DNA of 64,000 nucleotides from Chitinophaga fulva (lineage in GTDB: Bacteria > Bacteroidota > Bacteroidia > Chitinophagales > Chitinophagaceae): positions 3,658,810 through 3,722,809 of the forward strand of contig NZ_JABBGC010000001.1 of the NCBI RefSeq assembly GCF_012927205.1. The letters run 5' to 3'. Made by a program: the position numbers and the translations under genes. Within the stretch, counting starts at the first letter, position 1. Each line of letters begins with the position of its first letter. This document shows positions 8,930-16,492 of this stretch, piece after piece. The notes beneath the pieces are model-generated. The model did no database searches. It was not told the DNA's origin and was given only the letters and a program-made list of their open reading frames with translations.

Positions 8930-9915
8930 TTAGGGCCTGGTGTAACCGTAATCGTTACTTTGTGTCCGCCGCGGAGCACATCCAGTGGCACTTTACGGCC
9001 GATTTGTTTTTCAGTAAGCAGCTGGTGCATATCGTCGACGGTGGCTACGGGGATGTTATCGAAGGCCACGATGATGTCGCCGGTGTGTAACTGGCTGTTA
9101 TCGTAGTTGCCGTCCGGGACCGTTTCAATGATGTAGATGCCGCTTTGTATCGTGAGCTTATTGGCTGCAATCATGCGGGCGGTGAGTTTCACCGGTTGGG
9201 CGGCGATGCCGAGCAGGGCACGTCTTACTCTTCCGTGGAGGATGAGCTGACCGGCTATCTGGGCAGCCAGGTTGGACGAGATGGCGAAGCATAATCCTTG
9301 TGCCGCCGGAATCATGGCGGTGTTGACACCGATGATCTGACCGAGGGAGTTGACCAGTGGTCCGCCGCTGTTGCCCGGATTGAGTGCGGCATCTGTCTGG
9401 ATGACGTTATCAATCAGCCTGCCGTTGCTGGCGCGGAGCGTGCGGCCCAATGCACTGACCACGCCGGCTGTAACGGTGTATTGCAGGCCCATGGGGTTAC
9501 CGATGGCGATAGCGATCTGGCCTACCTGTAAGGCAGCTGAATCCGCGAAAGACAAAGCTTTCAGCCCGGTTTCATCGATTTTGAGCACAGCAATATCAGT
9601 AGAAGGGTCGGCGCCCTTTATTTCTGCGTTGACTTTTCTGCCGTCAACAAAAGAAACGCGGATGCTTTCTGCCTTTTCTATCACGTGATTATTAGTGATG
9701 ATAAAGCCGTCAGAAGAAATGATGAAGCCCGATCCCGAGCCGCCCTGCATTTTTCTTTCCGGATTGCGTCTGTCGTTGACAGGACGTTGTACTTCAATGT
9801 GTACAACGGATTCGGCGACCGTGCCTACCACACCGGTAACCGTTTGAGAATATGCATCCAGTAAACCGGCATCGTTTACCGGATGATGTGCTAAGAAGGT
9901 GAGTGCATTTTCCAT
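8920..9915 (-). CDS. HtrA/DegP-like trypsin-fold serine protease with one PDZ domain
   Basis: I chose the ATG at 9915 (331 aa); a TTG at 9969 would add 18 residues. The protease triad is complete: His77 in ITNNHVI, Asp107 in STDIAVLK and Ser183 in NPGNSGGPL. A C-terminal PDZ domain follows (LLGIAAQPV, SGIYIIETVPDG, LHTGDIIVAFDNIPV). Most HtrA proteins are exported, but from either start I see no clear signal peptide or membrane anchor, so this copy may be cytoplasmic or exported by an unusual route. It is a single-gene unit convergent with the PUL. Function as a protein quality-control protease or chaperone is inferred from the family. Confidence 0.93.
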   Translation of the reverse strand: MENALTFLAHHPVNDAGLLDAYSQTVTGVVGTVAESVVHIEVQRPVNDRRNPERKMQGGSGSGFIISSDGFIITNNHVIEKAESIRVSFVDGRKVNAEIKGADPSTDIAVLKIDETGLKALSFADSAALQVGQIAIAIGNPMGLQYTVTAGVVSALGRTLRASNGRLIDNVIQTDAALNPGNSGGPLVNSLGQIIGVNTAMIPAAQGLCFAISSNLAAQIAGQLILHGRVRRALLGIAAQPVKLTARMIAANKLTIQSGIYIIETVPDGNYDNSQLHTGDIIVAFDNIPVATVDDMHQLLTEKQIGRKVPLDVLRGGHKVTITVTPGPNDI

Positions 9916-10015
9916 AATGGAACAGGCGCTCAAATATTTATCCAGAATGAATTTCCGCCTTTTTGGCAAAGCATGGCCGACCTTACTGCCAAAATAGGCA
10001 GGAGTACTGTCAACT

Positions 10016-10420
10016 TTACTGCTGACCGTTCTGTGAATAGAGGATCCAGTCGAAGCCGTATTTGTCTTTCAGCGCCGCGATCTTGCCTGCGAAAAAATCA
10101 TGCACCGGCCTGGTCCGTTCTCCGCCGGCAGACAACTTTTCAAAAGCTTCCACCAGTTCCTCGCTTGTGTCGCAGGTGAGACTGATGCAGATATTGTTGC
10201 CCGAAGGATTTTCGCCCATATCGGAGGCGAGCAACAGCAGCGGCCCCTTGGTGATGCTGCCATGCAGCACGAGCTCCTGTTTATGGGCCGGCCAGTCCTT
10301 GGCCATAGGAGAATCCTTTACAGTTTGTAAAAACAAATCACCGCCCAGGCAGGATTGGTAAAACTTCATGGCTTCGGCACATTTGCCGTCAAAATTGAGG
10401 TACACGTTGATCTGTGACAT
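10016..10420 (-). CDS. VOC-superfamily (PhnB/glyoxalase-like) protein
   Basis: This 134-aa protein begins MSQINVYLNFDGKCAEAMKFY and has the paired beta-alpha-beta-beta-beta layout of vicinal oxygen chelate proteins of the PhnB type, with the typical LLLLASDMGENPSGNNICISL block and the ending DKYGFDWILY. Members bind metal or small molecules, and many have no known reaction; older annotations call them 3-demethylubiquinone methyltransferase-like. It stands alone, about 100 bp from the protease on the same strand. I cannot name a substrate. Confidence 0.85.
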   Translation of the reverse strand: MSQINVYLNFDGKCAEAMKFYQSCLGGDLFLQTVKDSPMAKDWPAHKQELVLHGSITKGPLLLLASDMGENPSGNNICISLTCDTSEELVEAFEKLSAGGERTRPVHDFFAGKIAALKDKYGFDWILYSQNGQQ

Positions 10421-10548
10421 ACAATGGTTTTTTACAAAACTACTGCATGCGGCAGGATTGCGCCGGGGGGCGTTGCGACAATTTTAGGGGACATTACGAC
10501 GGGGGCGGGGCTTCGGCTGTGGCGGAATGATGATCGCTAATTCCCAAT

Positions 10549-10585
10549 CCCAGGGCTGAAGCCCTGGGCTACGATGTTGTTCAGG
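10549..10585 (-). repeat. Dispersed palindromic repeat, copy 1 (left arm of an inverted pair)
   Basis: The copy contains the 20-bp near-palindrome CCCAGGGCTGAAGCCCTGGG followed by a 17-bp tail. Its reverse complement matches 10719-10755 with a single mismatch over 37 bp. Related copies occur at 25921-25945 and 52361-52397. The structure resembles REP/BIME elements, which are usually mobilised by RAYT transposases; none is in the window. Confidence 0.85.
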
Positions 10586-10718
10586 CTGTTTATCAGGAAC
10601 AGCTTTCTTGTTACCTGCGAAATATAACGTAGTTGCAGGCTTTGGCACAGGGATTATAGATTGATCATCGTCGTGTAATATAACACATCCGTCTTATTTG
10701 GATTAACGCCTCTCAACG

Positions 10719-10755
10719 CCTGAATAACATCGTAGCCCAGGGCTTCAGCCCTGGG
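10719..10755 (+). repeat. Dispersed palindromic repeat, copy 2 (right arm of an inverted pair)
   Basis: This copy has the same 37-bp sequence as copy 1 but in the opposite direction, ending in the CCCAGGG...CCCTGGG hairpin. Together the two could fold a 207-nt transcript into one long stem, a BIME-like arrangement. It lies 28 bp from the 3' end of the following - strand gene. Confidence 0.85.
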
Positions 10756-10783
10756 ATTTAATAATGATGCCCCATTTTGTATT

Positions 10784-11440
10784 TTACGGCATCTCTATGG
10801 ACGCTACAAAAGGCGCTTTTCGTATATACGTCCCATCCTCCAGCTGACTCGCCAGAAAAACGGCCAGGTCGCCCGCGCTGATGCTGGGAGCGGGGCAGTC
10901 CTGCAAGGACACTTTGAAGAGGCCGGCCCCGGAAGCCTGCTCCAGCAGTGGTATACGGACGAGCGTCCAGTCGGCCTCACTGCTGGTCAGCAATGTATAT
11001 TCCTGTTGTTTGTCAGCGATGGTGTCGGGATATTGCTGCCGCATAAAGGCAGAAGCCTGCCTGCACCATTCGCTTTTATCATCTCCCGGAATATCTATAC
11101 TCAAGCCGGTAACCACGATGTAACGTTTAAGATGGCATGTTGCCATTACGGTCAGTATATTCCCGGTGGCGCGGCTGAAATTGGGCGGTAAGGCGCTGCC
11201 TTGTGTGCTGATAACGGCGTCGCTGCCTTGTAGCCATGCTGCCACGGCAGCAGGGTCCAGCACATCGCCCCGGATGATGGATACGGCCGGTGATGGGGCA
11301 AGCAGCGATGGTTGTTGAGCGTAAAGTTTGTCCGGATGGCGGATGAGCAGCCTGAGTGTATATCCTTCGGATAAGAGATGCCTGATCAGGTATTGACCAG
11401 CTTTTCCAGTGCCGCCTACGACGGCTATTGTTTTCTTCAT
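10784..11440 (-). CDS. NAD(P)-binding atypical SDR (NmrA-like) protein
   Basis: The 218-aa product starts MKKTIAVVGGTGKAGQYLIR, a Rossmann glycine motif (GGTGKAG), and continues as a classic NAD(P)H-binding fold (LRLLIRHPDKL, IIRGDVLDPAAVAAWLQGSDAVIST). It resembles NmrA/YwnB-type proteins, which act as redox sensors or as uncharacterised oxidoreductases. I see no clear YxxxK catalytic pair, so the SDR is of the atypical class. It is transcribed divergently from the phosphopantetheinyl transferase. No substrate can be given. Confidence 0.87.
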   Translation of the reverse strand: MKKTIAVVGGTGKAGQYLIRHLLSEGYTLRLLIRHPDKLYAQQPSLLAPSPAVSIIRGDVLDPAAVAAWLQGSDAVISTQGSALPPNFSRATGNILTVMATCHLKRYIVVTGLSIDIPGDDKSEWCRQASAFMRQQYPDTIADKQQEYTLLTSSEADWTLVRIPLLEQASGAGLFKVSLQDCPAPSISAGDLAVFLASQLEDGTYIRKAPFVASIEMP

Positions 11441-11604
11441 AAACTTGTTTTACAGGAAATAAAAACCATATACAAGACAACCTGAAAAGTGTCTTGTGTC
11501 TATAACCGGCTATGGGAGCGGTTATGCAGTAACGGTATTATTTTATGCAACAAGTTTGATGTTTTAAATATAGCCAAATCCGGGAAAAAATATATCTTCC
11601 GTTT

Positions 11605-12240
11605 ATGGCTGTCTCGATTTATTATTCCGTTTTTGACACACCATTGCCAGAGCATCGATTTGAACGATTGTTAGCTGTATTGCCGGAACAGGCACGGCGG
11701 AAGGTGTTACGATTTTATCGCTGGGAGGATGCGCACGCCTCCCTTTTAGGCAAACATTTACTGTTGCATGCATTTGCGCAAATGGGCCGGCAGCAGGACC
11801 TGGAGGCGGTGTTGTATACACCGGCGGGCCGTCCGTACTGGATGGGCGGACCGGACTTCAATATTTCCCATTCCGGCAATATGGTGGTGTGTGCAGTGGA
11901 TACCAGCGGCAGGGTAGGCATCGATATAGAGCAAAACGGGGGGATCGACTTCAGGGATTTCAGGGAACAGTTTACAGAAAACGAGTGGCAGCAGGTGGTT
12001 ACTGCCCCTGACCCGGTGTGGCAATTCTATCAGTATTGGACCATGAAGGAAGCGGTGGCTAAAGCTAATGGGGTAGGTATTGTGGACCTGCCGGCAGTGC
12101 ATATTCTTTCCAATAGCGCCGTGGAGTTGCAGGGCTTCACCTGGACGCTCACGCCACTGACCCTGCAGGACACCTATGCCGGACATCTGGCAACAGAAAC
12201 AACCCCTGCGTTTATTTCCGTTGAAAAAATTACTTTCTGA
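11605..12240 (+). CDS. 4'-phosphopantetheinyl transferase, Sfp type
   Basis: The 211-aa protein carries the Sfp-family signatures: FNISHSG, VGIDIEQ (Mg-binding Asp/Glu) and WTMKEAVAKANG. The length (about 210-230 aa) fits two-domain Sfp/Gsp enzymes, which transfer phosphopantetheine from CoA to carrier proteins of non-ribosomal peptide, polyketide or fatty acid synthases. It converges on the LanB gene with only a terminator and a precursor gene in between. Lanthipeptide synthesis does not normally need this enzyme and no carrier protein gene is visible, so the link may be positional only. Confidence 0.93.
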   Translation: MAVSIYYSVFDTPLPEHRFERLLAVLPEQARRKVLRFYRWEDAHASLLGKHLLLHAFAQMGRQQDLEAVLYTPAGRPYWMGGPDFNISHSGNMVVCAVDTSGRVGIDIEQNGGIDFRDFREQFTENEWQQVVTAPDPVWQFYQYWTMKEAVAKANGVGIVDLPAVHILSNSAVELQGFTWTLTPLTLQDTYAGHLATETTPAFISVEKITF

Positions 12241-12249
12241 ATATAAAAA

Positions 12250-12278
12250 GAGTTGCGTTACCAGCCGTAACGCAACTC
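12250..12278 (-). terminator. Terminator of the LanB-LanA4 transcript
   Basis: A perfect 11-bp stem (12250-12260 with 12268-12278) has a 7-nt loop. On the - strand it is followed by a T-rich run, as expected for an intrinsic terminator ending the LanB/LanA4 operon; on the + strand it may also stop the phosphopantetheinyl transferase transcript. Confidence 0.85.
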
Positions 12279-12286
12279 CGGATTGA

Positions 12287-12415
12287 TTAGCAGTCAAATG
12301 TGCGTATCACCGTAGTAGTAGGACGGGCAACGCCAAAGGCATTCTTTTCAGTAGCTGTCAGTTTGGCCACTTTAATGGTTGTCAGCTTCATTTTTTTCTC
12401 ATTTTTCTTTTTCAT
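12287..12415 (-). CDS. Putative class I lanthipeptide precursor LanA4, overlapping the end of lanB
   Basis: This 42-codon gene starts with ATG at 12415 inside the last codons of LanB in another frame (17-bp overlap) and ends just before a terminator. The leader reads MKKKNEKKMKLTTIKVAKLT, which matches the leaders of the three precursors at 15824-16360 (KKxxLxxIKVxxL). The core region ends VARPTTTVIRTFDC: four Thr residues available for dehydration and one terminal Cys for a single (methyl)lanthionine ring. Overlap with LanB suggests translational coupling. The shared leader makes coincidence unlikely, although only one Cys is present and no expression evidence exists. Confidence 0.75.
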   Translation of the reverse strand: MKKKNEKKMKLTTIKVAKLTATEKNAFGVARPTTTVIRTFDC

Positions 12416-15400
12416 ACTGTATCGATTTTATGTGATGAATAGAGCCGGTGGTAGTTTGCTGCTTCCGGATGGCGGACTGGGAAGCATAATACTTGCTCAG
12501 GAAGTGATAGAGCACCAGTTCCTGCTTACGTTGATTGGCGAGGAACAGGCGGTTGAGGAACATGTGTATATAACTGGGCAGCAGGGCTGCTTTTTCGGGG
12601 AGTGGTCCATGTTGATGCAGCAGCTGCCGTATTTTTTCTGAGCGCTGCCGGAAGAAGGTCACAGCTTCTTCAACGCCATTGCGCTCATCGTCGTGTGGGT
12701 TCAGGATACTTTGTACTTTCCGCATTTCCTTTCGGTATTTATCATTGAGCTGATGCAGTAATGTTTTTTCCCCGCCAAACTCCCGGAAAAAGCCCTGTTG
12801 TATTTTTTCCATGAAAGCGGTTTTATCATCCGGTGAATACCCGAAATCCTGTAGCAGCATATCCGTACCCCGCAGTGCCAGTTGCCAGCGGTAGTCTTCT
12901 CCTTGTTCTTCGTCGAGCAGCCCGGTTGTTTGTACCACAGCCTCGCTGTCATAACAGAAAATGGTTTCGCTGAACTCCATGGTGGTTTTGCCGTAACGTT
13001 CCGTTTCCCGTTCATACGTGTCCGTTTGTATGCGGTATATCAGCGCTTTGCCGGAAAAATCCTGTATGGCGGCGTAGAACCGCTCGAGTACTGTTTTCCA
13101 GAAGTCCGGTCGTGTGCCATGATGAAAACGGATGCGCAGGTGATGGTCCGGATCGGTGTAACGGATAAAGAACCATTTGTCGATGAGAGATGCTTCCATG
13201 AGTTGTTGTGCCAACGGCTGCAGGGTTTCTTTCAGGAAATCTTCCGCCGTGCGGGTGCCGCAGTATACTTTTAAGTACAACCATTCACTGCCGGGCATAA
13301 ATTGTCGCTGCAGGGAAGATACCACCGGACGTGTGTCCGTTGCTGTTATGTCTTTTGGAACGGGAACGGTGTCATGTACGGGGATGATAAACTGATTGGT
13401 ATGCCGGCCATCAGGACCTTCAATCCAGCAGTTTTCAGTGGTGCTGAGAAACTCCTGGATAGTGAGGGTGCCGCTTTTGCGCAGCTGCCGTAGAAGCAGC
13501 TGTAGGGCGGCTTCCTGGCTCGTGTCTATCAGCAGTTCGTTATCGCCTTCCACGATCACCACATGGGAGGGAAGTTGCCATTTGGTTTTGAAAGGTTGGA
13601 AAATAGCGAGCGAAGACTTTCCGCTGTCAAGGTCCGGAAGGTCTTTTTTATCGAGCTTCCAGGTGCATTTGGCCAGGATGATGTTACGATAGCGTACCCG
13701 CGGGAAGAATGTTTCGCCGCCGGGGAGTAACCAGTCCCAGCCGAGGTTGCCCAGGAAATCCTGGTATTGCAGTTCACAGAGAAATTTATACACCGGCAGG
13801 CCATTACGATAGTTATGCGCAGTACTCATCCGCGGTACAACGATCTTATTCAGTTTGCGGGACCGTAGTATAATGCGGCCTCGTTGTACGCTGATCATCA
13901 GATCTGACAGTGGCAGCTGATGATCTTCGGGTACCTGTGAGTTGGCGAGGTATACGATTTCATAATTGCGCAGCTGCGGGCGCATTAAAATATTGCCGGT
14001 ACGGGCTTCCGGCAGGTGTACCACTTCCGCAAAGATTTTATCCGGTTCCTGTGCCGCTTCGCGGTCGAGGCAGGCTTTTACCTGTGCGGCAAGTTGTTCA
14101 TCACCATGACAGAAACGTCCCAGCAGATTGGCGGCGGAGGGGCCGGCGCAACCATTCATTTCAAACAGGTAGTCACCGGCGTCAATGGAAGCTGCACTGG
14201 CGCCCAGCAGGCTGCCCATCAGGTACATGCTGTAAGGCAATATAGGCGTCTCTTTTTCCTGCAGCGCATCCAGGTCTGCGTCGGTGAGTAGTATTTCGGT
14301 GTGGTTGTCCTGCAGGCAACGGTACAGCTGTTGTTGCTGGAACCGCTGTAGCTTGCTGGTGGAGCGGCCCGTGGCTGTATCAGCGCCGGCAATCATGATA
14401 TTATCGGCCAGCGGCGTATGATCGGTATGATGCCCCAGATGGCTGCCATAACCGATGCCTGCTTCCGGGTCAAGGGCAAGGGCAAGAGGGACCTCCTGTT
14501 CTTCATAGCGCCGGCTGAAAGCCTGGCTGAAATTTTCCAGGTCCGTATGTGGGCGGTGACGCATCAGTTTACGTAGCCGCTCCACCTGGGAGATAATATC
14601 GTTGACGACTGTACGACTCAGCGTATTTTGGACTGCTGTGACAAACAGATCAGTCTGAATAAGGTCTTTTTCGCTGGTATCGGGCACCAGCGATTTCACC
14701 AGCGAATGCACGAGGCGGTATTCCCCGATGCTGCTTTGCTGGTCCTGTAATAAGGACTGTATCTGGCCGAGAACGGATGGCCAGTCGCCGGTATGCTGTA
14801 ATGTTGCAGCGCGCTCAAGAAAACGCTTGAAGAACTGTTCACCCGTAACGGTGGGTTCCAGTTCGCTGACCAGCAGCTGACTATGTAACAGTTCTTCCGT
14901 AAAATCGTCGGCATCTGCTTCGGTGATACCGGCAGCTTCATTAATAAGGCTATTGCGTATATCCTTCAGCGTAGCGCCATGGGCAGCCCTGTCCAGTACC
15001 GCATCGAGGTAATCGCTGGCGTTCACCGCTGTCAGGAAATAGTGGCGGAATTTGTTGGTCAGCTGATAGGCCGCATAACGGTAACGGCTACCTGATTTAT
15101 ATAAGGAGTTGTTAGGGTAGAAGCGTAATTGCTCCCGCACTTCGGGGATAGCAGTAAAGGCGGTGACCAGTTCTGCTACATAGTTCATATCGAGCCGGCT
15201 TTGTTTGATGTGCTGTTGATAAGGAAGAAGCCGGATGCCGGACCGCTCACTCACTGCGCCTGTAGCGCAGCCTGCAAACAATCCATAAGGTGTACTGCGG
15301 CTGCTCATCCGTAACAGATAACGGTACAGGGAATATACCATTTTATCATCTTCGTATCCCTGTTCCCATTTTTCCAGTTCCTGGTACAGTTCCGGTGAGG

Positions 15401-15542
15401 CGATGTAGATAGCTTCGCGAAGAAAAGGTTGTTGCAGCAGTTGCCGGATATGTTGGGCAAGATGTGGGTGGGCCAGGCTGCCGGTGGTATCTACCGGCAG
15501 AAGAGGTGTTCTGACAACGTAAAAATTTTCAGCCTTGATCAT
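12399..15542 (-). CDS. Full-length class I lantibiotic dehydratase LanB
   Basis: The 1047-aa enzyme begins MIKAENFYVVRTPLLPVDTT, the usual LanB start, and contains the N-terminal glutamylation domain (SSRSTPYGLFAGCATG near residue 80 is a LanB hallmark) and, from about residue 745, the C-terminal elimination/thiopeptide-type domain (SEWLYLKVYCGTRTAEDF, WFFIRYTDPDHHLRIRFHHG). LanB uses glutamyl-tRNA to activate Ser/Thr of the precursor and then eliminates glutamate to form dehydroalanine or dehydrobutyrine. Both domains are in one chain, unlike the split LanBs of some relatives. It is divergent from the precursor-LanC operon. Cytosolic, probably acting with LanC. Confidence 0.95.
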   Translation of the reverse strand: MIKAENFYVVRTPLLPVDTTGSLAHPHLAQHIRQLLQQPFLREAIYIASPELYQELEKWEQGYEDDKMVYSLYRYLLRMSSRSTPYGLFAGCATGAVSERSGIRLLPYQQHIKQSRLDMNYVAELVTAFTAIPEVREQLRFYPNNSLYKSGSRYRYAAYQLTNKFRHYFLTAVNASDYLDAVLDRAAHGATLKDIRNSLINEAAGITEADADDFTEELLHSQLLVSELEPTVTGEQFFKRFLERAATLQHTGDWPSVLGQIQSLLQDQQSSIGEYRLVHSLVKSLVPDTSEKDLIQTDLFVTAVQNTLSRTVVNDIISQVERLRKLMRHRPHTDLENFSQAFSRRYEEQEVPLALALDPEAGIGYGSHLGHHTDHTPLADNIMIAGADTATGRSTSKLQRFQQQQLYRCLQDNHTEILLTDADLDALQEKETPILPYSMYLMGSLLGASAASIDAGDYLFEMNGCAGPSAANLLGRFCHGDEQLAAQVKACLDREAAQEPDKIFAEVVHLPEARTGNILMRPQLRNYEIVYLANSQVPEDHQLPLSDLMISVQRGRIILRSRKLNKIVVPRMSTAHNYRNGLPVYKFLCELQYQDFLGNLGWDWLLPGGETFFPRVRYRNIILAKCTWKLDKKDLPDLDSGKSSLAIFQPFKTKWQLPSHVVIVEGDNELLIDTSQEAALQLLLRQLRKSGTLTIQEFLSTTENCWIEGPDGRHTNQFIIPVHDTVPVPKDITATDTRPVVSSLQRQFMPGSEWLYLKVYCGTRTAEDFLKETLQPLAQQLMEASLIDKWFFIRYTDPDHHLRIRFHHGTRPDFWKTVLERFYAAIQDFSGKALIYRIQTDTYERETERYGKTTMEFSETIFCYDSEAVVQTTGLLDEEQGEDYRWQLALRGTDMLLQDFGYSPDDKTAFMEKIQQGFFREFGGEKTLLHQLNDKYRKEMRKVQSILNPHDDERNGVEEAVTFFRQRSEKIRQLLHQHGPLPEKAALLPSYIHMFLNRLFLANQRKQELVLYHFLSKYYASQSAIRKQQTTTGSIHHIKSIQYEKEK

Positions 15543-15547
15543 GGTTT

Positions 15548-15622
15548 TCAGTACGCGCTTAAGTCACTGAAGGTAGCGGAAACGGGTACGACAGGATATC
15601 CCGTAAAACCGGTAAATTTCAT
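15548..15622 (-). CDS. Possible 24-aa upstream peptide before lanB
   Basis: A short frame starts with ATG at 15622, reads MKFTGFTGYPVVPVSATFSD plus four residues (LSAY), and stops 5 bp before the LanB ATG. It lacks Cys and has no leader similarity to the LanA peptides. It may be a translated leader that couples ribosomes into LanB, a small peptide of the system, or chance. The close spacing to lanB is the only argument for it. Confidence 0.3.
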   Translation of the reverse strand: MKFTGFTGYPVVPVSATFSDLSAY

Positions 15623-15823
15623 GTTTAAACAAATAAAATTTTAAAAATCACGTTTTTCCGTGAGCTATGGTTTCATGGTTTCTGCTTACATTTATCAGTA
15701 TCCTGTAATCCGTAGAAAACCTGATTTAATCACCCTCAAAGTAGAATGTCTGTCCAAAATCCATTTATCTGTTTATCAATCATTCTTCTTTTATTTTTTA
15801 TTTAAACCTATAAAAATTGTTTT

Positions 15824-15979
15824 ATGAGAAAAACATTTGAGAAAAAGCTGGTACTCAACAAGATTAAAGTAGCTAAACTGAACGCTTCCCAACCGGGTAA
15901 TGTTGATGTAAAAGCGCCAACTTACACAGGATGCAGCCTGATGGCCAAATGTACTCCTCCGTCAACTAAAAGTTGCTAA
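15824..15979 (+). CDS. Class I lanthipeptide precursor LanA1
   Basis: This 51-codon gene encodes a leader beginning MRKTFEKKLVLNKIKVAKLN, followed by a core with three Cys (37, 43, 51) and several Ser/Thr, ending GCSLMAKCTPPSTKSC. The KKLxLxKIKVxxL leader is shared with the other three precursors and fits the conserved hydrophobic leader motif used by LanB enzymes. No double-Gly cleavage site is obvious. It is the first of three tandem precursors leading to LanC, and lies 281 bp from the divergent LanB gene, so the promoter region is shared. The product should be a lanthionine peptide, likely antimicrobial by analogy. Confidence 0.88.
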   Translation: MRKTFEKKLVLNKIKVAKLNASQPGNVDVKAPTYTGCSLMAKCTPPSTKSC

Positions 15980-15997
15980 CAATAAAAATGATAGCAG

Positions 15998-16171
15998 ATG
16001 AAAAAGCAAGCTGAAAAAAAGCTTAGCTTAGGTAAGATCAAAGTGTCTGACCTGAGCCGGAACTTGCAGACCACGGAAGCAGACAACCGTTCTGCTGCCT
16101 GCAATTCCCACCCGCTCTCCTGTCTGAGCCAGGGTGCACCTATATGCAGTGTAGATTCCTGCCGGTATTAA
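15998..16171 (+). CDS. Class I lanthipeptide precursor LanA2
   Basis: This 57-codon gene encodes the leader MKKQAEKKLSLGKIKVSDLS and a core with four Cys (35, 42, 50, 55) and six Ser, ending LSQGAPICSVDSCRY. The leader is nearly identical to that of LanA3, and both end in GAPICSVDSCxY, so the two are recent duplicates. It starts 18 bp after LanA1. The Ser-x-x-x-Cys spacings suit formation of several lanthionine rings. Confidence 0.9.
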   Translation: MKKQAEKKLSLGKIKVSDLSRNLQTTEADNRSAACNSHPLSCLSQGAPICSVDSCRY

Positions 16172-16201
16172 ACAAAACATTTGTTTTTAAAAACGATACT
16201 G

Positions 16202-16360
16202 ATGAAAAAACAAACTGAAAAAAAACTTAGCTTAGGCAAGATCAGGGTATCTGACCTGAGCAAAAACATGCAGACTGTCGGTGTTGATAACCTGGCGGGT
16301 TCCCGCAAGTGCGTAAGCACAGGTGCTCCGATCTGCAGTGTAGACTCCTGCTTGTATTAA
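16202..16360 (+). CDS. Class I lanthipeptide precursor LanA3
   Basis: This 52-codon gene encodes the leader MKKQTEKKLSLGKIRVSDLS and a core with three Cys (37, 45, 50), ending VSTGAPICSVDSCLY. Compared with LanA2 the final 12 residues are almost unchanged, while the start of the core is shorter and basic (GSRKC) and lacks one Cys. This suggests diversification of the N-terminal ring region with a fixed C-terminal ring pattern. A strong hairpin follows at 16383-16404, before LanC. Confidence 0.9.
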   Translation: MKKQTEKKLSLGKIRVSDLSKNMQTVGVDNLAGSRKCVSTGAPICSVDSCLY

Positions 16361-16382
16361 ACGGAATTCACGGATTACAGAT

Positions 16383-16404
16383 GCCCCGGGTTAAAGCCCG
16401 GGGC
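16383..16404 (+). terminator. Hairpin between precursor genes and lanC, possible attenuator
   Basis: An 8-bp GC-only stem (GCCCCGGG, 6-nt loop, CCCGGGGC) lies 23 bp after LanA3. There is no proper T-run on the + strand, so it is likely a leaky terminator or mRNA-stabilising stem that gives more precursor than LanC mRNA. It resembles in style, but not in sequence, the dispersed palindromes of the window. Confidence 0.6.
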
Positions 16405-16492
16405 TATTATGTTTTAGGGTATGCATACAATCGCTGTTCACAACATTTTTTACTCAGGAATTTAGACCTGGGATCATTATATTTCAGGAACG

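Larger units (their letters stand above)
10421..10783. other. Intergenic region carrying an inverted pair of palindromic repeats
   Basis: No gene is supported in these 363 bp. The region starts with a G-rich stretch (around 10465-10525) and then contains two inverted copies of a dispersed 37-bp repeat (10549-10585 and 10719-10755) separated by 133 bp. The spacer shows no recognisable coding potential. Confidence 0.6.

Noticed and set aside
10549..10755. Insertion sequence at the inverted repeats
   Set aside because: The 133-bp spacer is too short for a transposase and shows no coding frame; a REP/BIME pair fits better.
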